A stretch of 64,000 bases of DNA from JALOAT01 sp041685115 (GCA_041685115.1 JAWLGK010000020.1:1-64000), one strand, 5' to 3'; positions 47,376 through 56,623 are shown, numbered from the stretch's first letter. Notes: generated from the sequence alone by a model not told the origin. Numbers and translations: made by a program.

Positions 47376-47972
47376 ATGAACGGCGTTGGCCGGTTCTTCG
47401 GGCTGTCCTGGGTCGCTATCGTTGCGCCGCTGTTCCTGTCCGGCTGTGCCACTGCGATCCTAGCCCCGGCAGAGGTCACCCATCCTCAACCCGTGTTCGT
47501 GCTTGACCACGGCCGCCATACCACCCTGGTGTTGCCGCACCCCGAGGGCTTGGTGCGCTATGCCTACGGCGACTGGCGCTGGTACGCCCTCGAAGACACG
47601 GGCGTCTCCCGAGGAATGGCGGCATTGTTATGGCCAACCCAGGGCACCCTCGGCAGGCGGGTTCTGCCGGGGCCGGCGACGGAGGAGGGGGTACGGCGGG
47701 GCGTGGGCGTGGTCATCGAGCACCTTTATATGGTGCAGGTCGAAACAGTCCGTGTGACCGCCCTCCGGGAGGAACTGGAAGCCCTGTTCACCGCCAATCG
47801 GGCCACACGCACCTATGGCGCCACTTCGGATCTGGAGTTCGTTCATCACCCCGAGGGTTATTCCGTATTCAATAATTCCAACCACATGCTTGCCGGGTGG
47901 CTGGAGGCGCTGGGCTGCGATACCCGCGGCAGCGCCATGTTTGCGCGCTGGCAACTGGTCGCGCCGCGCTAG
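47376..47972 (+). CDS. Putative lipoprotein, possible DUF2459 relative
   Basis: A 198-residue exported protein. A hydrophobic N-terminus ends in the lipobox LSGC (cysteine near residue 24), so it is probably lipid-anchored. The body has VFVLDHGRHTTLVLP and RYAYGDWRWYAL followed by a C-terminal EGYSVFNNSNHMLAGWLEAL. This layout resembles DUF2459 proteins, which are of unknown function. No informative neighbours: tRNA-Val on one side and a repeat-filled spacer before thrS. Confidence 0.6.
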   Translation: MNGVGRFFGLSWVAIVAPLFLSGCATAILAPAEVTHPQPVFVLDHGRHTTLVLPHPEGLVRYAYGDWRWYALEDTGVSRGMAALLWPTQGTLGRRVLPGPATEEGVRRGVGVVIEHLYMVQVETVRVTALREELEALFTANRATRTYGATSDLEFVHHPEGYSVFNNSNHMLAGWLEALGCDTRGSAMFARWQLVAPR

Positions 47973-48340
47973 CGGTTCGACGCACTGGTTCGCGGGAGCT
48001 TGGGTTTTCGAGTCCTCATCCCGGCATTCTCCCCGGGGTGAGGGAACCGGAAAGCGTGGGAGCGGCCTCAGGCCGCGATGGTTTTCATCCGCGGCAGGGA
48101 ATCGCGGGCGGAGCCCGCTCCTACAAGGTGATCGCTGCGGCAGGTGCTTTGACAGTGCCCGGAAATGCCCGTAGCATCCGCCGGCTTGATGTGTCACGCC
48201 GATTGCGGCGTGCCACACGATGTTTTGCGAAGGCGCCGAGCGCCGCCGGCATGGCGGACGAAACCGCCGCGCCCGGTAGCGTTCAAATAGAAACGCGTGG
48301 TCTCTCGTATGGATCACGCCTGACAGAACTGGAATTACCC
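47973..48340. repeat. Spacer upstream of thrS with a REP-like palindrome
   Basis: A palindromic element at 48056-48125 has gtgggagcggcctcaggccg facing cgggcggagcccgctcctac. The rest of the 368 bp must contain the thrS promoter and leader. The thrS frame is open back to 47897, but this part has no family similarity and crosses the repeat, so it is treated as non-coding. No threonine-type operator domain is obvious. Confidence 0.7.
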
Positions 48341-50272
48341 ATGCCCATCATCACCCTGCCCGACGGTTCCCAGCGCACCTTCGATCATCCCGTCACCGTT
48401 CATGACGTTGCCGCCAACATCGGCGCTGGCCTCGCCAAGGCCGCTCTCGCCGGCAAGGTGGACGGCAGGTTGGTCGACACCTCTTATGTGATCGAGGGCG
48501 ACAGCTCGCTCGCCATCGTCACCGCTCGGGACGCGGAAGGCCTGGAGGTGATCCGTCACTCCACGGCGCACCTGCTCGCCCAGGCCGTGAAGCGCCTGTT
48601 CCCCTCGGCGCAGGTGACCATCGGTCCGGTGATCGAGGACGGCTTCTATTACGACTTCGCCTTCGAGCGCGCCTTCACGCCGGAAGACCTGGAGAAGATC
48701 GAGGCGGAAATGGAGAAGCTGGCCGCCGAAGACCTGAAGGTCGAGCGCTCGGTCATGCCCCGCGACGAGGCCGTGAGCTTCTTCCGCGCCATGGGCGAGG
48801 AGTACAAGGCGCAGATCATTGCCGACATCCCCTCCGATCAGCCCATCTCCCTCTATAAGCAGGGCGATTTCATCGACCTGTGCCGTGGCCCGCACGTGCC
48901 GGGCACGGGCAAGCTGCAGGCCTTCAAGCTCATGAAGGTGGCTGGCGCCTATTGGCGCGGTGATTCGCGCAACGAGATGTTGCAGCGTATCTACGGCACC
49001 GCCTGGGCCGACAAGAAGGCCCTGAAGGAATACCTGCACCGCCTGGAAGAGGCCGAGCGCCGCGACCACCGCCGCATCGGCCGCGACATGGACCTGTTCT
49101 CCATCCAGGAGGACGCCGGCGGCGGCCTGGTGTTCTGGCATCCCAAGGGGGCGCGCATCCGCCGCGCCATCGAGGACTACTGGCGGGACCGGCACGAAAA
49201 GGCGGGCTACGAGTTGTTGTTCACGCCGCACATCGCCCTCGAGAACCTGTGGCACACCTCGGGCCACACGGGGTTTTACCGCGATTCCATGTACAAGCCC
49301 CTGGAAGAGGACGAGCAGCTCTATCAGCTCAAGCCCATGAACTGCCCGTTCCACATCCTGGTTTACAAGGACCGGCTGCACTCCTACCGCGAGCTGCCGT
49401 TCCGCTGGGCGGAGTTGGGCACGGTGTACCGCCACGAGATGTCCGGCGCCCTGCACGGGCTGATGCGCGTGCGTGGCTTCACCCAGGACGATGCCCACAT
49501 CTTCTGCCGCGAGGAGCAGATCGAGTCCGAGATCATGGCCATCCTGGACCTGACCCTGTCCATGCTGCAGGACTTCGGCTTCCACGAGTACGAGATCAAC
49601 CTGTCCACACGCCCCGAGCAATCGGTGGGCTCCGACGAGATCTGGGATAAGGCCACTGCTGCCCTCAAGGCCGCCCTGGAGCATAAGGGCCTGGCTTTTG
49701 CGGTGGACGAGGGCGGTGGCGCCTTCTATGGCCCCAAGATCGACATCAAGATCCAGGACGCCATCGGCCGCAAGTGGCAGTGCTCCACGGTGCAGCTGGA
49801 CTTCAACCTGCCCGAGCGCTTCGACCTGGAATACGTGGCCGAGGACGGCCAAAAGCGCCGCCCCATCATGATCCACCGCGCCCTGCTGGGCTCCATCGAG
49901 CGCTTCTTTGGCGTGCTCATCGAGCACTATGAAGGCAAGTTCCCGGTCTGGCTCGCCCCGGTGCAGGTGGCGGTCATGAACATCACCGACCGTCAGGCCG
50001 ATTACGCGGCCGAACTGGCACAAAGCCTTGTGTCACGGGGAATTAGGGCTACAGCCGACTTGAGAAACGAAAAGATCGGCTTTAAAATTCGCGAGCACAC
50101 GCTTCAGCGGGTCCCCTACCTGTTGGTCGTGGGCGACCGCGAAGTGGAAAATCACACAGTTGCAGTACGCACGCGGGGTGGCAAGGACCTCGGCACCATG
50201 GCGCTGGACGCCTTTGTGGACAAGGTCAACGCCGATGTCGCCCTGCGCGGGCGTGCTTTGTTGGAGGACTAG
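48341..50272 (+). CDS. thrS: Threonyl-tRNA synthetase
   Basis: A 643-residue class II synthetase. An N-terminal TGS domain (MPIITLPDGSQRTFDHP) is followed by the editing domain with HSTAHLLAQAV (zinc/HxxxH). The catalytic core has a zinc cysteine C335 in MNCPFHI, and a C-terminal anticodon-binding domain ends near ALDAFVDKVN. The start at 48341 matches the family. It leads the thrS-infC-rpmI-rplT-pheS-pheT cluster, with infC only 3 nt downstream. Confidence 0.97.
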   Translation: MPIITLPDGSQRTFDHPVTVHDVAANIGAGLAKAALAGKVDGRLVDTSYVIEGDSSLAIVTARDAEGLEVIRHSTAHLLAQAVKRLFPSAQVTIGPVIEDGFYYDFAFERAFTPEDLEKIEAEMEKLAAEDLKVERSVMPRDEAVSFFRAMGEEYKAQIIADIPSDQPISLYKQGDFIDLCRGPHVPGTGKLQAFKLMKVAGAYWRGDSRNEMLQRIYGTAWADKKALKEYLHRLEEAERRDHRRIGRDMDLFSIQEDAGGGLVFWHPKGARIRRAIEDYWRDRHEKAGYELLFTPHIALENLWHTSGHTGFYRDSMYKPLEEDEQLYQLKPMNCPFHILVYKDRLHSYRELPFRWAELGTVYRHEMSGALHGLMRVRGFTQDDAHIFCREEQIESEIMAILDLTLSMLQDFGFHEYEINLSTRPEQSVGSDEIWDKATAALKAALEHKGLAFAVDEGGGAFYGPKIDIKIQDAIGRKWQCSTVQLDFNLPERFDLEYVAEDGQKRRPIMIHRALLGSIERFFGVLIEHYEGKFPVWLAPVQVAVMNITDRQADYAAELAQSLVSRGIRATADLRNEKIGFKIREHTLQRVPYLLVVGDREVENHTVAVRTRGGKDLGTMALDAFVDKVNADVALRGRALLED

Positions 50273-50275
50273 AGC

Positions 50276-50800
50276 ATCGCTGCGGTAAAACAAACCCAAG
50301 CTCGGTTGAACGAGCAGATCAATGTGCCGGAAGTGCGGCTCGTTGGTAAGGACGGAGAACAGATCGGCGTCGTTTCAATCGCGCAGGCACTGCAAATCGC
50401 GACCGATGCGGAACTGGATCTGGTGGAGGTGGCGCCCCAGGCCAAGCCACCCGTTTGCCGAATCATGGACTATGGCAAATACCTCTTCGAGGAAGGCAAG
50501 AAGGCCCAGGCCGCCAAGAAGAAGCAGAAGCAGGTCCAGGTCAAAGAATTGAAGTTTCGTCCGGGAACGGACGTCGGGGACTATCAGGTAAAACTACGCA
50601 ACCTGTTGAAGTTCCTCGAGGAAGGGGACAGGGTCAAGGTAACCTTGCGGTTCCGTGGCCGTGAGATGGCACACCAGGAGCTCGGACTTCAGATGCTCAA
50701 GCGGCTGGAAGGCGACGTGCAGGAACAGGGCACCGTCGAACAGCAGCCCAGGCTCGAAGGCCGACAAATGGTGATGGTCATCGCTCCCAAGAAGAAGTAG
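50276..50800 (+). CDS. infC: Translation initiation factor IF-3, AUC start
   Basis: A 174-residue IF-3, which binds the 30S subunit and proofreads initiator tRNA and start codons. The body has NEQINVPEVRLVG, DLVEVAPQAKPPVCRIMDYGK and the C-terminal domain. No ATG, GTG or TTG is well placed; TTG 50306 would truncate the N-terminus. ATC at 50276 lies 8 nt after GGAGG (50263-50267) and gives an N-terminus of family length. infC with AUU or AUC starts is well known and lets IF-3 repress its own translation. Confidence 0.92.
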   Translation: MAAVKQTQARLNEQINVPEVRLVGKDGEQIGVVSIAQALQIATDAELDLVEVAPQAKPPVCRIMDYGKYLFEEGKKAQAAKKKQKQVQVKELKFRPGTDVGDYQVKLRNLLKFLEEGDRVKVTLRFRGREMAHQELGLQMLKRLEGDVQEQGTVEQQPRLEGRQMVMVIAPKKK

Positions 50801-50900
50801 CGCACTACTGTCACGCGGAGGCCGGGGCCTGTCGGATTCCCGCCCGTGTTCCAGTCGAAATGTGCGTAATTTATAAATCGCAAATGCGGAGTAGAGAGTA
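50801..50900 (+). promoter_or_regulatory. Leader of rpmI-rplT, possible L20-binding region
   Basis: This 100-nt spacer between infC and rpmI contains tgcg...cgca (about 50862-50884) around tttataaat and a GGAG ribosome site. In E. coli the corresponding leader is bound by L20 to repress rpmI-rplT. The position agrees, but the specific L20 recognition structure could not be confirmed by eye. Confidence 0.3.
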
Positions 50901-51098
50901 ATGCCGAAGATCAAGACCAACCGCGGCGCGGCCAAGCGTTTCAAGGCCACCGCCTCGGGCAAGTTCAAGCGTGGCCAGTCGCACAAGCGCCACATCCTCA
51001 CCAAGAAGGACAGCAAGCGCAAGCTGCACCTGCGTCCCCACACCACGGTCGCTGCGGTGGATACCCCCGCTGTCGCCCGTATGCTGCCCTACGCCTAA
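50901..51098 (+). CDS. rpmI: 50S ribosomal protein L35
   Basis: A 65-residue basic ribosomal protein with MPKIKTNRGAAKRFK and GQSHKRHILTKK, typical of L35. It is 23 bp upstream of rplT and about 100 bp after infC, in the conserved order. Confidence 0.97.
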   Translation: MPKIKTNRGAAKRFKATASGKFKRGQSHKRHILTKKDSKRKLHLRPHTTVAAVDTPAVARMLPYA

Positions 51099-51121
51099 GC
51101 GAATTGGAGAGGTAAGAACAG

Positions 51122-51478
51122 ATGCCCCGCGTAAAACGTGGCGTAACCGCCCGCGCCCGCCACAAGAAGATCCTGGCCCTGGCCAAGGGTTACCGTAACC
51201 GCCGCAAGAATGTCTTCCGCGTCGCCAAGCAGGCGGTCATCAAGGCCGGCCAGTACGCCTATCGCGATCGTCGTCAAAGAAAGCGCCAGTTCCGCGCCCT
51301 GTGGATCGCGCGCATCAACGCCGCGGCCCGCCAGTGCGGTCTGTCCTACAGCCGCATGATCAACGGCCTGAAGAAGGCCAACGTGGAAGTGGATCGCAAG
51401 GTCCTGGCCGACATCGCGGTGTTCGACAAGGTGGGCTTTGCCTCCCTGGCTGAAACGGCCAAGGCCAACCTCAAGTAA
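51122..51478 (+). CDS. rplT: 50S ribosomal protein L20
   Basis: A 118-residue protein with MPRVKRGVTARARHKKIL and YRDRRQRKRQFRALWI, typical of L20. L20 is needed for early 50S assembly and represses its own operon in E. coli. It is followed by a terminator-like hairpin and pheS. Confidence 0.98.
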   Translation: MPRVKRGVTARARHKKILALAKGYRNRRKNVFRVAKQAVIKAGQYAYRDRRQRKRQFRALWIARINAAARQCGLSYSRMINGLKKANVEVDRKVLADIAVFDKVGFASLAETAKANLK

Positions 51479-51539
51479 CACCGGCTCGTACCGGGATTTC
51501 CGGTACGCGTACCGCCAGGTACACCGAGCCACTCAAGAA

Positions 51540-51568
51540 GGGGAAGGCCGCAATGCCTTCCCCTTTTT
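51540..51568 (+). terminator. Terminator or attenuator between rplT and pheS
   Basis: GGGGAAGGC (51540-51548) and GCCTTCCCC (51555-51563) form a perfect stem with a 6-nt loop, followed by TTTTT. It lies 27 nt before the pheS GTG and contains the ATG at 51553, which argues against that ATG as the pheS start. An upstream hairpin (cgtaccgg/ccggtacg, about 51489-51508) might allow attenuation as known for E. coli pheST, but no phenylalanine-rich leader peptide is evident. Confidence 0.75.
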
Positions 51569-51594
51569 CGTTTTCACTCGCGCGGGGTAACGTC

Positions 51595-52611
51595 GTGCAA
51601 GATCTCGAACAACTGGTGCAGCAGGGCCGCGAGGCGGTCCAGGCCGCCGCCGATCTCCAGGCGCTCGAACAGGAGCGCGTGCGCTACCTGGGCAAGAAGG
51701 GGCTCGTCACCGAGCTCATGAAGAGCCTCGGTCAGCTGGCGCCGGAAGAGCGCCGCGATGCAGGCGCCGCCATCAACGCTGCACGCAATGCCCTGCAGGA
51801 CCTGCTCGAAGCCCGCAAGGCCGAGCTGGAGCAGGCGGCGCTGGACGCCAAGCTGAAAAGCGAAACCATCGACGTGACCCTGCCCGGGCGCGGCCAGAGC
51901 GCAGGCGGTCTGCACCCTGTGACGCGCACCCTGGAGCGCATCGAGGCCCTGTTCGTGACGCTCGGCTTCGAAGTGGCGGAAGGCCCCGAGATCGAGGACG
52001 ACTTCCACAACTTCGAGGCGCTCAATATCCCGGCCTCGCATCCCGCGCGCGCCATGCACGACACCTTCTATTTCGACGAGCACACGGTGCTGCGCACGCA
52101 CACCTCGCCCATGCAGGTGCGCGTCATGGAAAAACGCGAGCCGCCGCTGCGCATCATCGTGCCGGGCCGCGTGTACCGCTGCGACTCGGACGTGACCCAT
52201 TCGCCCATGTTCCATCAGGTGGAAGGCCTGCTGGTGGACGAGCAGGTGAGCTTCGCGGACCTGAAGGGCATCCTCGACGATTTCCTGCGCAACTTTTTCG
52301 AGCGCGACCTCGCGGTGCGCTTCCGCCCGTCCTATTTCCCGTTCACCGAGCCCTCCGCCGAGGTGGATATCCAGTGCGTCATCTGCGGCGGCAGCGGCTG
52401 CCGTGTGTGCAAAAACACCGGCTGGTTGGAAGTGCTGGGCTGCGGCATGGTGCACCCGGCGGTGTTCGGGCACGTGGGCGTGGACAGTGAACGCTACACC
52501 GGCTTCGCCTTCGGCATGGGCGTGGAGCGCCTGGCCATGTTGCGCTACGGCGTGAACGACCTGCGCCTGTTCTTCGAAAACGACCTGCGTTTTTTGCAAC
52601 AGTTTCGCTAG
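51595..52611 (+). CDS. pheS: Phenylalanyl-tRNA synthetase alpha subunit
   Basis: A 338-residue catalytic alpha subunit of PheRS (alpha2-beta2). An N-terminal coiled coil is followed by class II motifs: HPVTRTLERIEALFVTLGFEV, motif 2 FHQVEGLLVDEQVSF and motif 3 GFAFGMGVERLAMLRYG. The start is GTG 51595 (MQDLEQLVQQGREAV) because the upstream ATG is inside the terminator hairpin. The partner pheT is separated by a 1.3-kb repeat array, which is unusual because the two genes are normally adjacent. Confidence 0.95.
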   Translation: MQDLEQLVQQGREAVQAAADLQALEQERVRYLGKKGLVTELMKSLGQLAPEERRDAGAAINAARNALQDLLEARKAELEQAALDAKLKSETIDVTLPGRGQSAGGLHPVTRTLERIEALFVTLGFEVAEGPEIEDDFHNFEALNIPASHPARAMHDTFYFDEHTVLRTHTSPMQVRVMEKREPPLRIIVPGRVYRCDSDVTHSPMFHQVEGLLVDEQVSFADLKGILDDFLRNFFERDLAVRFRPSYFPFTEPSAEVDIQCVICGGSGCRVCKNTGWLEVLGCGMVHPAVFGHVGVDSERYTGFAFGMGVERLAMLRYGVNDLRLFFENDLRFLQQFR

Positions 52612-53938
52612 CGGCGTAGGAGCCCACACCGTGGGCGAATGTTTTCGTATCACGTTGCGAAGCTACGTGACATCTTCGAGGAATGTCACGTAGCCGCTGC
52701 GCGCCAACGTGACCTACGGCCGCGGGACACCGCCGCGCCAACATGGGCCAGCGCAACGTCGTAGGTCACGTTGCGAAGCTACGTGACATCTTCGCGGAAC
52801 GTCACGTAGCCGCTGCGCGCCAACGTGACTCACGGCCGCGAGGCCACCGTTGCGCCAACATGGGCCAGCGCAAACGTCGTAGGTCACGTTGCGAAGCTAC
52901 GTGACATCTTCGCGGAACGTCACGTAGCCGCTGCGCGCCAACGTGACCTACGGCCGCGGGACACCGCCGCGCCAACATGGGCCAGCGCAACGTCGTAGGT
53001 CACGTTGCGAAGCTACGTGACATCTTCGCGGAACGTCACGTAGCCGCTGCGCGCCAACGTGACTCACGGCCGCGAGGCCACCGTTGCGCCAACATGGGCC
53101 AGCGCAAACGTCGTAGGTCACGTTGCGAAGCTACGTGACATCTTCGCGGAACGTCACGTAGCCGCTGCGCGCCAACGTGACCTACGGCCGCGGGACACCG
53201 CCGCGCCAACGTGGAGCCCGGCGGGAACGTCGTAGGTCACGTTGCGAAGCTACGTGACATCTTCGCGGAACGTCACGTAGCCGCTGCGCGCCAACGTGAC
53301 CTACGGCCGCGGGACACCGCCGCGCCAACGTGGAGCCCGGCGGGAACGTCGTAGGTCACGTTGCGAAGCTACGTGACATCTTCGCGGAACGTCACGTAGC
53401 CGCTGCGCGCCAACGTGACCTACGGCCGCGGGACACCGCCGCGCCAACGTGGAGCCCGGCGGGAACGTCGTAGGTCACGTTGCGAAGCTACGTGACATCT
53501 TCGCGGAACGTCACGTAGCCGCTGCGCGCCAACGTGACCTACGGCCGCGGGACACCGCCGCGCCAACGTGGAGCCCGGCGGGAACGTCGTAGGTCACGTT
53601 GCGAAGCTACGTGACATCTTCGCGGAACGTCACGTAGCCGCTGCGCGCCAACGTGACCTACGGCCGCGGGACACCGCCGCGCCAACGTGGAGCCCGGCGG
53701 GAACGTCGTAGGTCACGTTGCGAAGCTACGTGACATCTTCGCGGAACGTCACATAGCCGCTGCGCGCCAACGTGACTTACGGCCGCTGACCGGTCATAGG
53801 AGCCCACCCGTGGGCAGATTCAGAAGTAGACGGCGCGGAATCGGAAATCACGGGCATAAGCCCGCCGCCGCCAAAACGAGGATAGAGGACGGCGCACTGC
53901 GCCCCGCGCGACCACCGGTTGCAACTTGAGGAAGAGCA
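52612..53938. repeat. Ten-unit tandem array of nested palindromes between pheS and pheT
   Basis: Units start at about 52646, 52757, 52875, 52991, 53109, 53228, 53347, 53466, 53585 and 53704, with periods of 116-119 bp. Each unit has an outer inverted repeat (gtaggtcacgtt with aacgtgacctac) enclosing an inner one (gctacgtgac with gtcacgtagc), then a linker of about 46 bp. Linkers follow the pattern a-b-a-b, then five copies of type c (containing tggagcccggcggga). This suggests duplication of a dimer and later monomer amplification. In the b units the outer arm reads gtgactcac and is imperfect. Single palindromes of another family flank the array. No gene is present. Confidence 0.95.
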
Positions 53939-56317
53939 ATGAAATTCAGCGAACAATGGTTGCGGGAGTGGGTGAATCCCGCCATTTCAACCCAGCAGTT
54001 GGCCGACCAGCTCACCATGGCGGGCCTGGAAGTGGATGCCGTGGAGCCGGTGGCGGGTGCGTTCACCGGGGTGGTGGTGGGCGAGATCGTCGAAGCCGTC
54101 CAGCATCCCGATGCCGACAAGCTGCGCGTCTGCAAAGTGGCGGTGGGCGAGGCCGAGCCCCTGCAGATCGTCTGCGGCGCCGCCAACGCCCGCGTCGGCC
54201 TGCGCGCCCCCACGGCCGTGGTCGGTGCGGCGTTGCCCGGTGACTTCAAGATCAAACGTGCCAAGCTGCGCGGCGTGGAGTCCTTCGGCATGCTCTGCTC
54301 GGCGAAGGAACTCGGTCTCGCCGAGGCCTCCGAAGGCCTGCTCGAATTGCCGGCCGATGCGCCGGTCGGTACGCTGCTGCGCGACTATCTGCAACTGGAC
54401 GACAACGCCATCGAACTGGGCCTCACCCCCAACCGCGCCGACTGCCTGGGCATCATCGGCCTGGCCCGCGAAGTGGCGGTGCTGAACCGTATGGCCGTCA
54501 CCGCGCCGCCCATCGACGAGGTCCCCGCAGCCATCGACGCAACCTTCCCGATCACACTCGAATCGCCTGCCGACTGCCCGCGCTACGTGGGCCGCGTGGT
54601 GCGCGGCGTGAACGCGCGCGCCGCGACGCCCGAGTGGATGAAGGAGCGCCTGCGCCGCAGCGGCGTGCGCAGCCTGGGTCCCGTGGTGGACGTGACCAAT
54701 TACGTGCTGCTCGAACTGGGTCAGCCCATGCACGCCTTCGATCTCGCCAAGCTGAGCGAAGGCATCCGCGTGCGCCGCGCCCGCGCCGGCGAGACCTTGA
54801 AGCTGCTCGACGAGAGCGAGGCCAAGCTCGACCCGGACACGCTGGTGATCGCCGATGCGCGCGGCCCGCTGGCCTTGGCCGGCATCATGGGCGGCGATGC
54901 CTCGGCGGTGGGCGACGCCACCACCGACATCTTCTTCGAGAGCGCCTATTTCAACCCACAGAGCATCGCCGGTCGCGCCCGCCGCTACGGCCTGCACACC
55001 GACGCCTCGCACCGCTACGAACGCGGCGTGTCGCCCGCATTACAGCGCGAGGCCTTGGAACGCGCCACGGCACTGCTTGTCGCCATCGCCGGCGGTCAAC
55101 CCGGCCCGGTCACGGACGTGTGCAAGGCCGAACACCTGCCCGAGCGCGCAGCCATTCGCCTGCGCCGCGTGCGCAGCGAGCGCGTGCTCGGTGCGGCCAT
55201 CGCCGATGCCGAAGTCGAGGACATCCTGACCCGACTCGGACTCACGCTGGAAACCACGGCCGACGGCTGGCGCGCCATCCCGCCGGCTTGGCGCTTCGAT
55301 CTCGCCATCGAGGAAGACCTGATCGAAGAACTGGCCCGCATCCACGGTTACAACAGCATCGTCACCACCGCACCCATGGCGCCGCTCGGCATCATCGGCG
55401 CGGCGGAAGGCCGGGTGGACGACGGCACGCTGCGCCGCGTGATGATCGAACGCGGCTACCAGGAGGCCATTACCTTCACCTTCGTGGACCCGAAACTCCA
55501 GGCCGTGCTCGACCCGGACAACGCGCCCATCGCCCTGGCCAACCCCATTTCCGCGGATCTGGCCGTGATGCGCACCACCCTGTGGGCCAGCCTGATCCCG
55601 GCGGTGCTGCACAACGTGCGCCGTCAGCAGACGCGCGTGCGCCTGTTCGAGACCGGCCTGCGTTTCCTGCGCGAAGGCGACGAGACCACCCAGGAAAAGA
55701 TGATCGCCGGTGTCGCCCTCGGCAGCCGCCTGGGCGAGCAGTGGGGGGCGCCGAACGCGCCGTTGGACTTCTACGACGTCAAGGGCGACGTGGAGGCGCT
55801 GCTGCGCTTCGTACGTCCCAGCGCATCGGTGGGCTTCGAGGCGGCGGTGCACCCGGCGCTCCATCCAGGCCAGTCCGCGCGCATCGTCGTGAACGAGCGG
55901 CCGGTCGGCTGGCTGGGCGCACTGCACCCCAACGTGGCCAAGGCCCTGGACCTGCCCGGGCGGACCCTGGTGTTTGAACTCGACTTATCGGTTTTCCGGC
56001 AGGGTTCGGTCCCGAAGTTCAGCGAACTCTCCAAATTCCCCGCCATCCGGCGCGATCTGGCCGTGGTTGTGGGACGCGACCTGCCCGCTGCACGCCTCGA
56101 GGCGGTGGTGCGCAAGGCCGCGCCCGAAACCCTACAGGAATTCCGTATCTTCGATGTGTATACAGGCGAAGGTATTGATTCCCGTAGCAAAAGTGTCGCG
56201 TTGGGCTTGACCTTGCAGGCGCATTCACGCACCCTAACGGACGCCGAGGTCGACGCGGCCATGGAAAATGTGGTCGCCGCACTGAAGACGGAGCTCGGCG
56301 CAACGTTGAGAGATTGA
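53939..56317 (+). CDS. pheT: Phenylalanyl-tRNA synthetase beta subunit
   Basis: A 792-residue beta subunit. The N-terminal tRNA-binding domain (about 40-150) has QHPDADKLRVCKVAVG; B3/B4 editing and B5 domains follow; the C-terminal FDX-ACB anticodon domain begins SKFPAIRRDLAVVV. ATG 53939 has a GAGGAAGAG ribosome site of its own, which may matter because the repeat array separates it from pheS. It is followed 3 nt later by ihfA. Confidence 0.97.
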   Translation: MKFSEQWLREWVNPAISTQQLADQLTMAGLEVDAVEPVAGAFTGVVVGEIVEAVQHPDADKLRVCKVAVGEAEPLQIVCGAANARVGLRAPTAVVGAALPGDFKIKRAKLRGVESFGMLCSAKELGLAEASEGLLELPADAPVGTLLRDYLQLDDNAIELGLTPNRADCLGIIGLAREVAVLNRMAVTAPPIDEVPAAIDATFPITLESPADCPRYVGRVVRGVNARAATPEWMKERLRRSGVRSLGPVVDVTNYVLLELGQPMHAFDLAKLSEGIRVRRARAGETLKLLDESEAKLDPDTLVIADARGPLALAGIMGGDASAVGDATTDIFFESAYFNPQSIAGRARRYGLHTDASHRYERGVSPALQREALERATALLVAIAGGQPGPVTDVCKAEHLPERAAIRLRRVRSERVLGAAIADAEVEDILTRLGLTLETTADGWRAIPPAWRFDLAIEEDLIEELARIHGYNSIVTTAPMAPLGIIGAAEGRVDDGTLRRVMIERGYQEAITFTFVDPKLQAVLDPDNAPIALANPISADLAVMRTTLWASLIPAVLHNVRRQQTRVRLFETGLRFLREGDETTQEKMIAGVALGSRLGEQWGAPNAPLDFYDVKGDVEALLRFVRPSASVGFEAAVHPALHPGQSARIVVNERPVGWLGALHPNVAKALDLPGRTLVFELDLSVFRQGSVPKFSELSKFPAIRRDLAVVVGRDLPAARLEAVVRKAAPETLQEFRIFDVYTGEGIDSRSKSVALGLTLQAHSRTLTDAEVDAAMENVVAALKTELGATLRD

Positions 56318-56320
56318 CGA

Positions 56321-56623
56321 ATGGCGCTCACCAAGGCCGAGATGGCCGAAAAGCTGTTTGATGAACTCGGGCTCAATAAACGTGAGGCCAAGGAGCTGGT
56401 GGAACTCTTCTTCGAGGAGATCCGTTCGGCCCTGGAGCGTGGCGAGCAGGTGAAGTTGTCCGGGTTCGGCAATTTCGACGTACGCAAGAAGAGCCAGCGG
56501 CCGGGCCGCAATCCCAAGACCGGCGAGGAAATTCCCATCACCGCCCGGCGGGTCGTGACCTTCCGTCCCGGCCAGAAGCTGAAGGCGAGAGTCGAAGCCT
56601 ATGCTGGAACCGAGCAACAATAA
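56321..56623 (+). CDS. ihfA: Integration host factor alpha subunit
   Basis: A 100-residue HU/IHF-family DNA-bending protein with MALTKAEMAEKLFDELGLNK and the beta-arm GRNPKTGEEIPI that carries the intercalating proline. IHF serves recombination, transcription and phage integration. The order pheT-ihfA-merR is conserved in gammaproteobacteria. Confidence 0.97.
   Translation: MALTKAEMAEKLFDELGLNKREAKELVELFFEEIRSALERGEQVKLSGFGNFDVRKKSQRPGRNPKTGEEIPITARRVVTFRPGQKLKARVEAYAGTEQQ

Noticed and set aside
52612..53800. CRISPR array
   Set aside because: The period is about 119 bp, the 'spacers' are repeated linkers, the cores are nested palindromes, and no cas gene is present.
53687..53929. 80-residue open frame just before pheT
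   Set aside because: It begins inside the last repeat unit and has no family or ribosome site.
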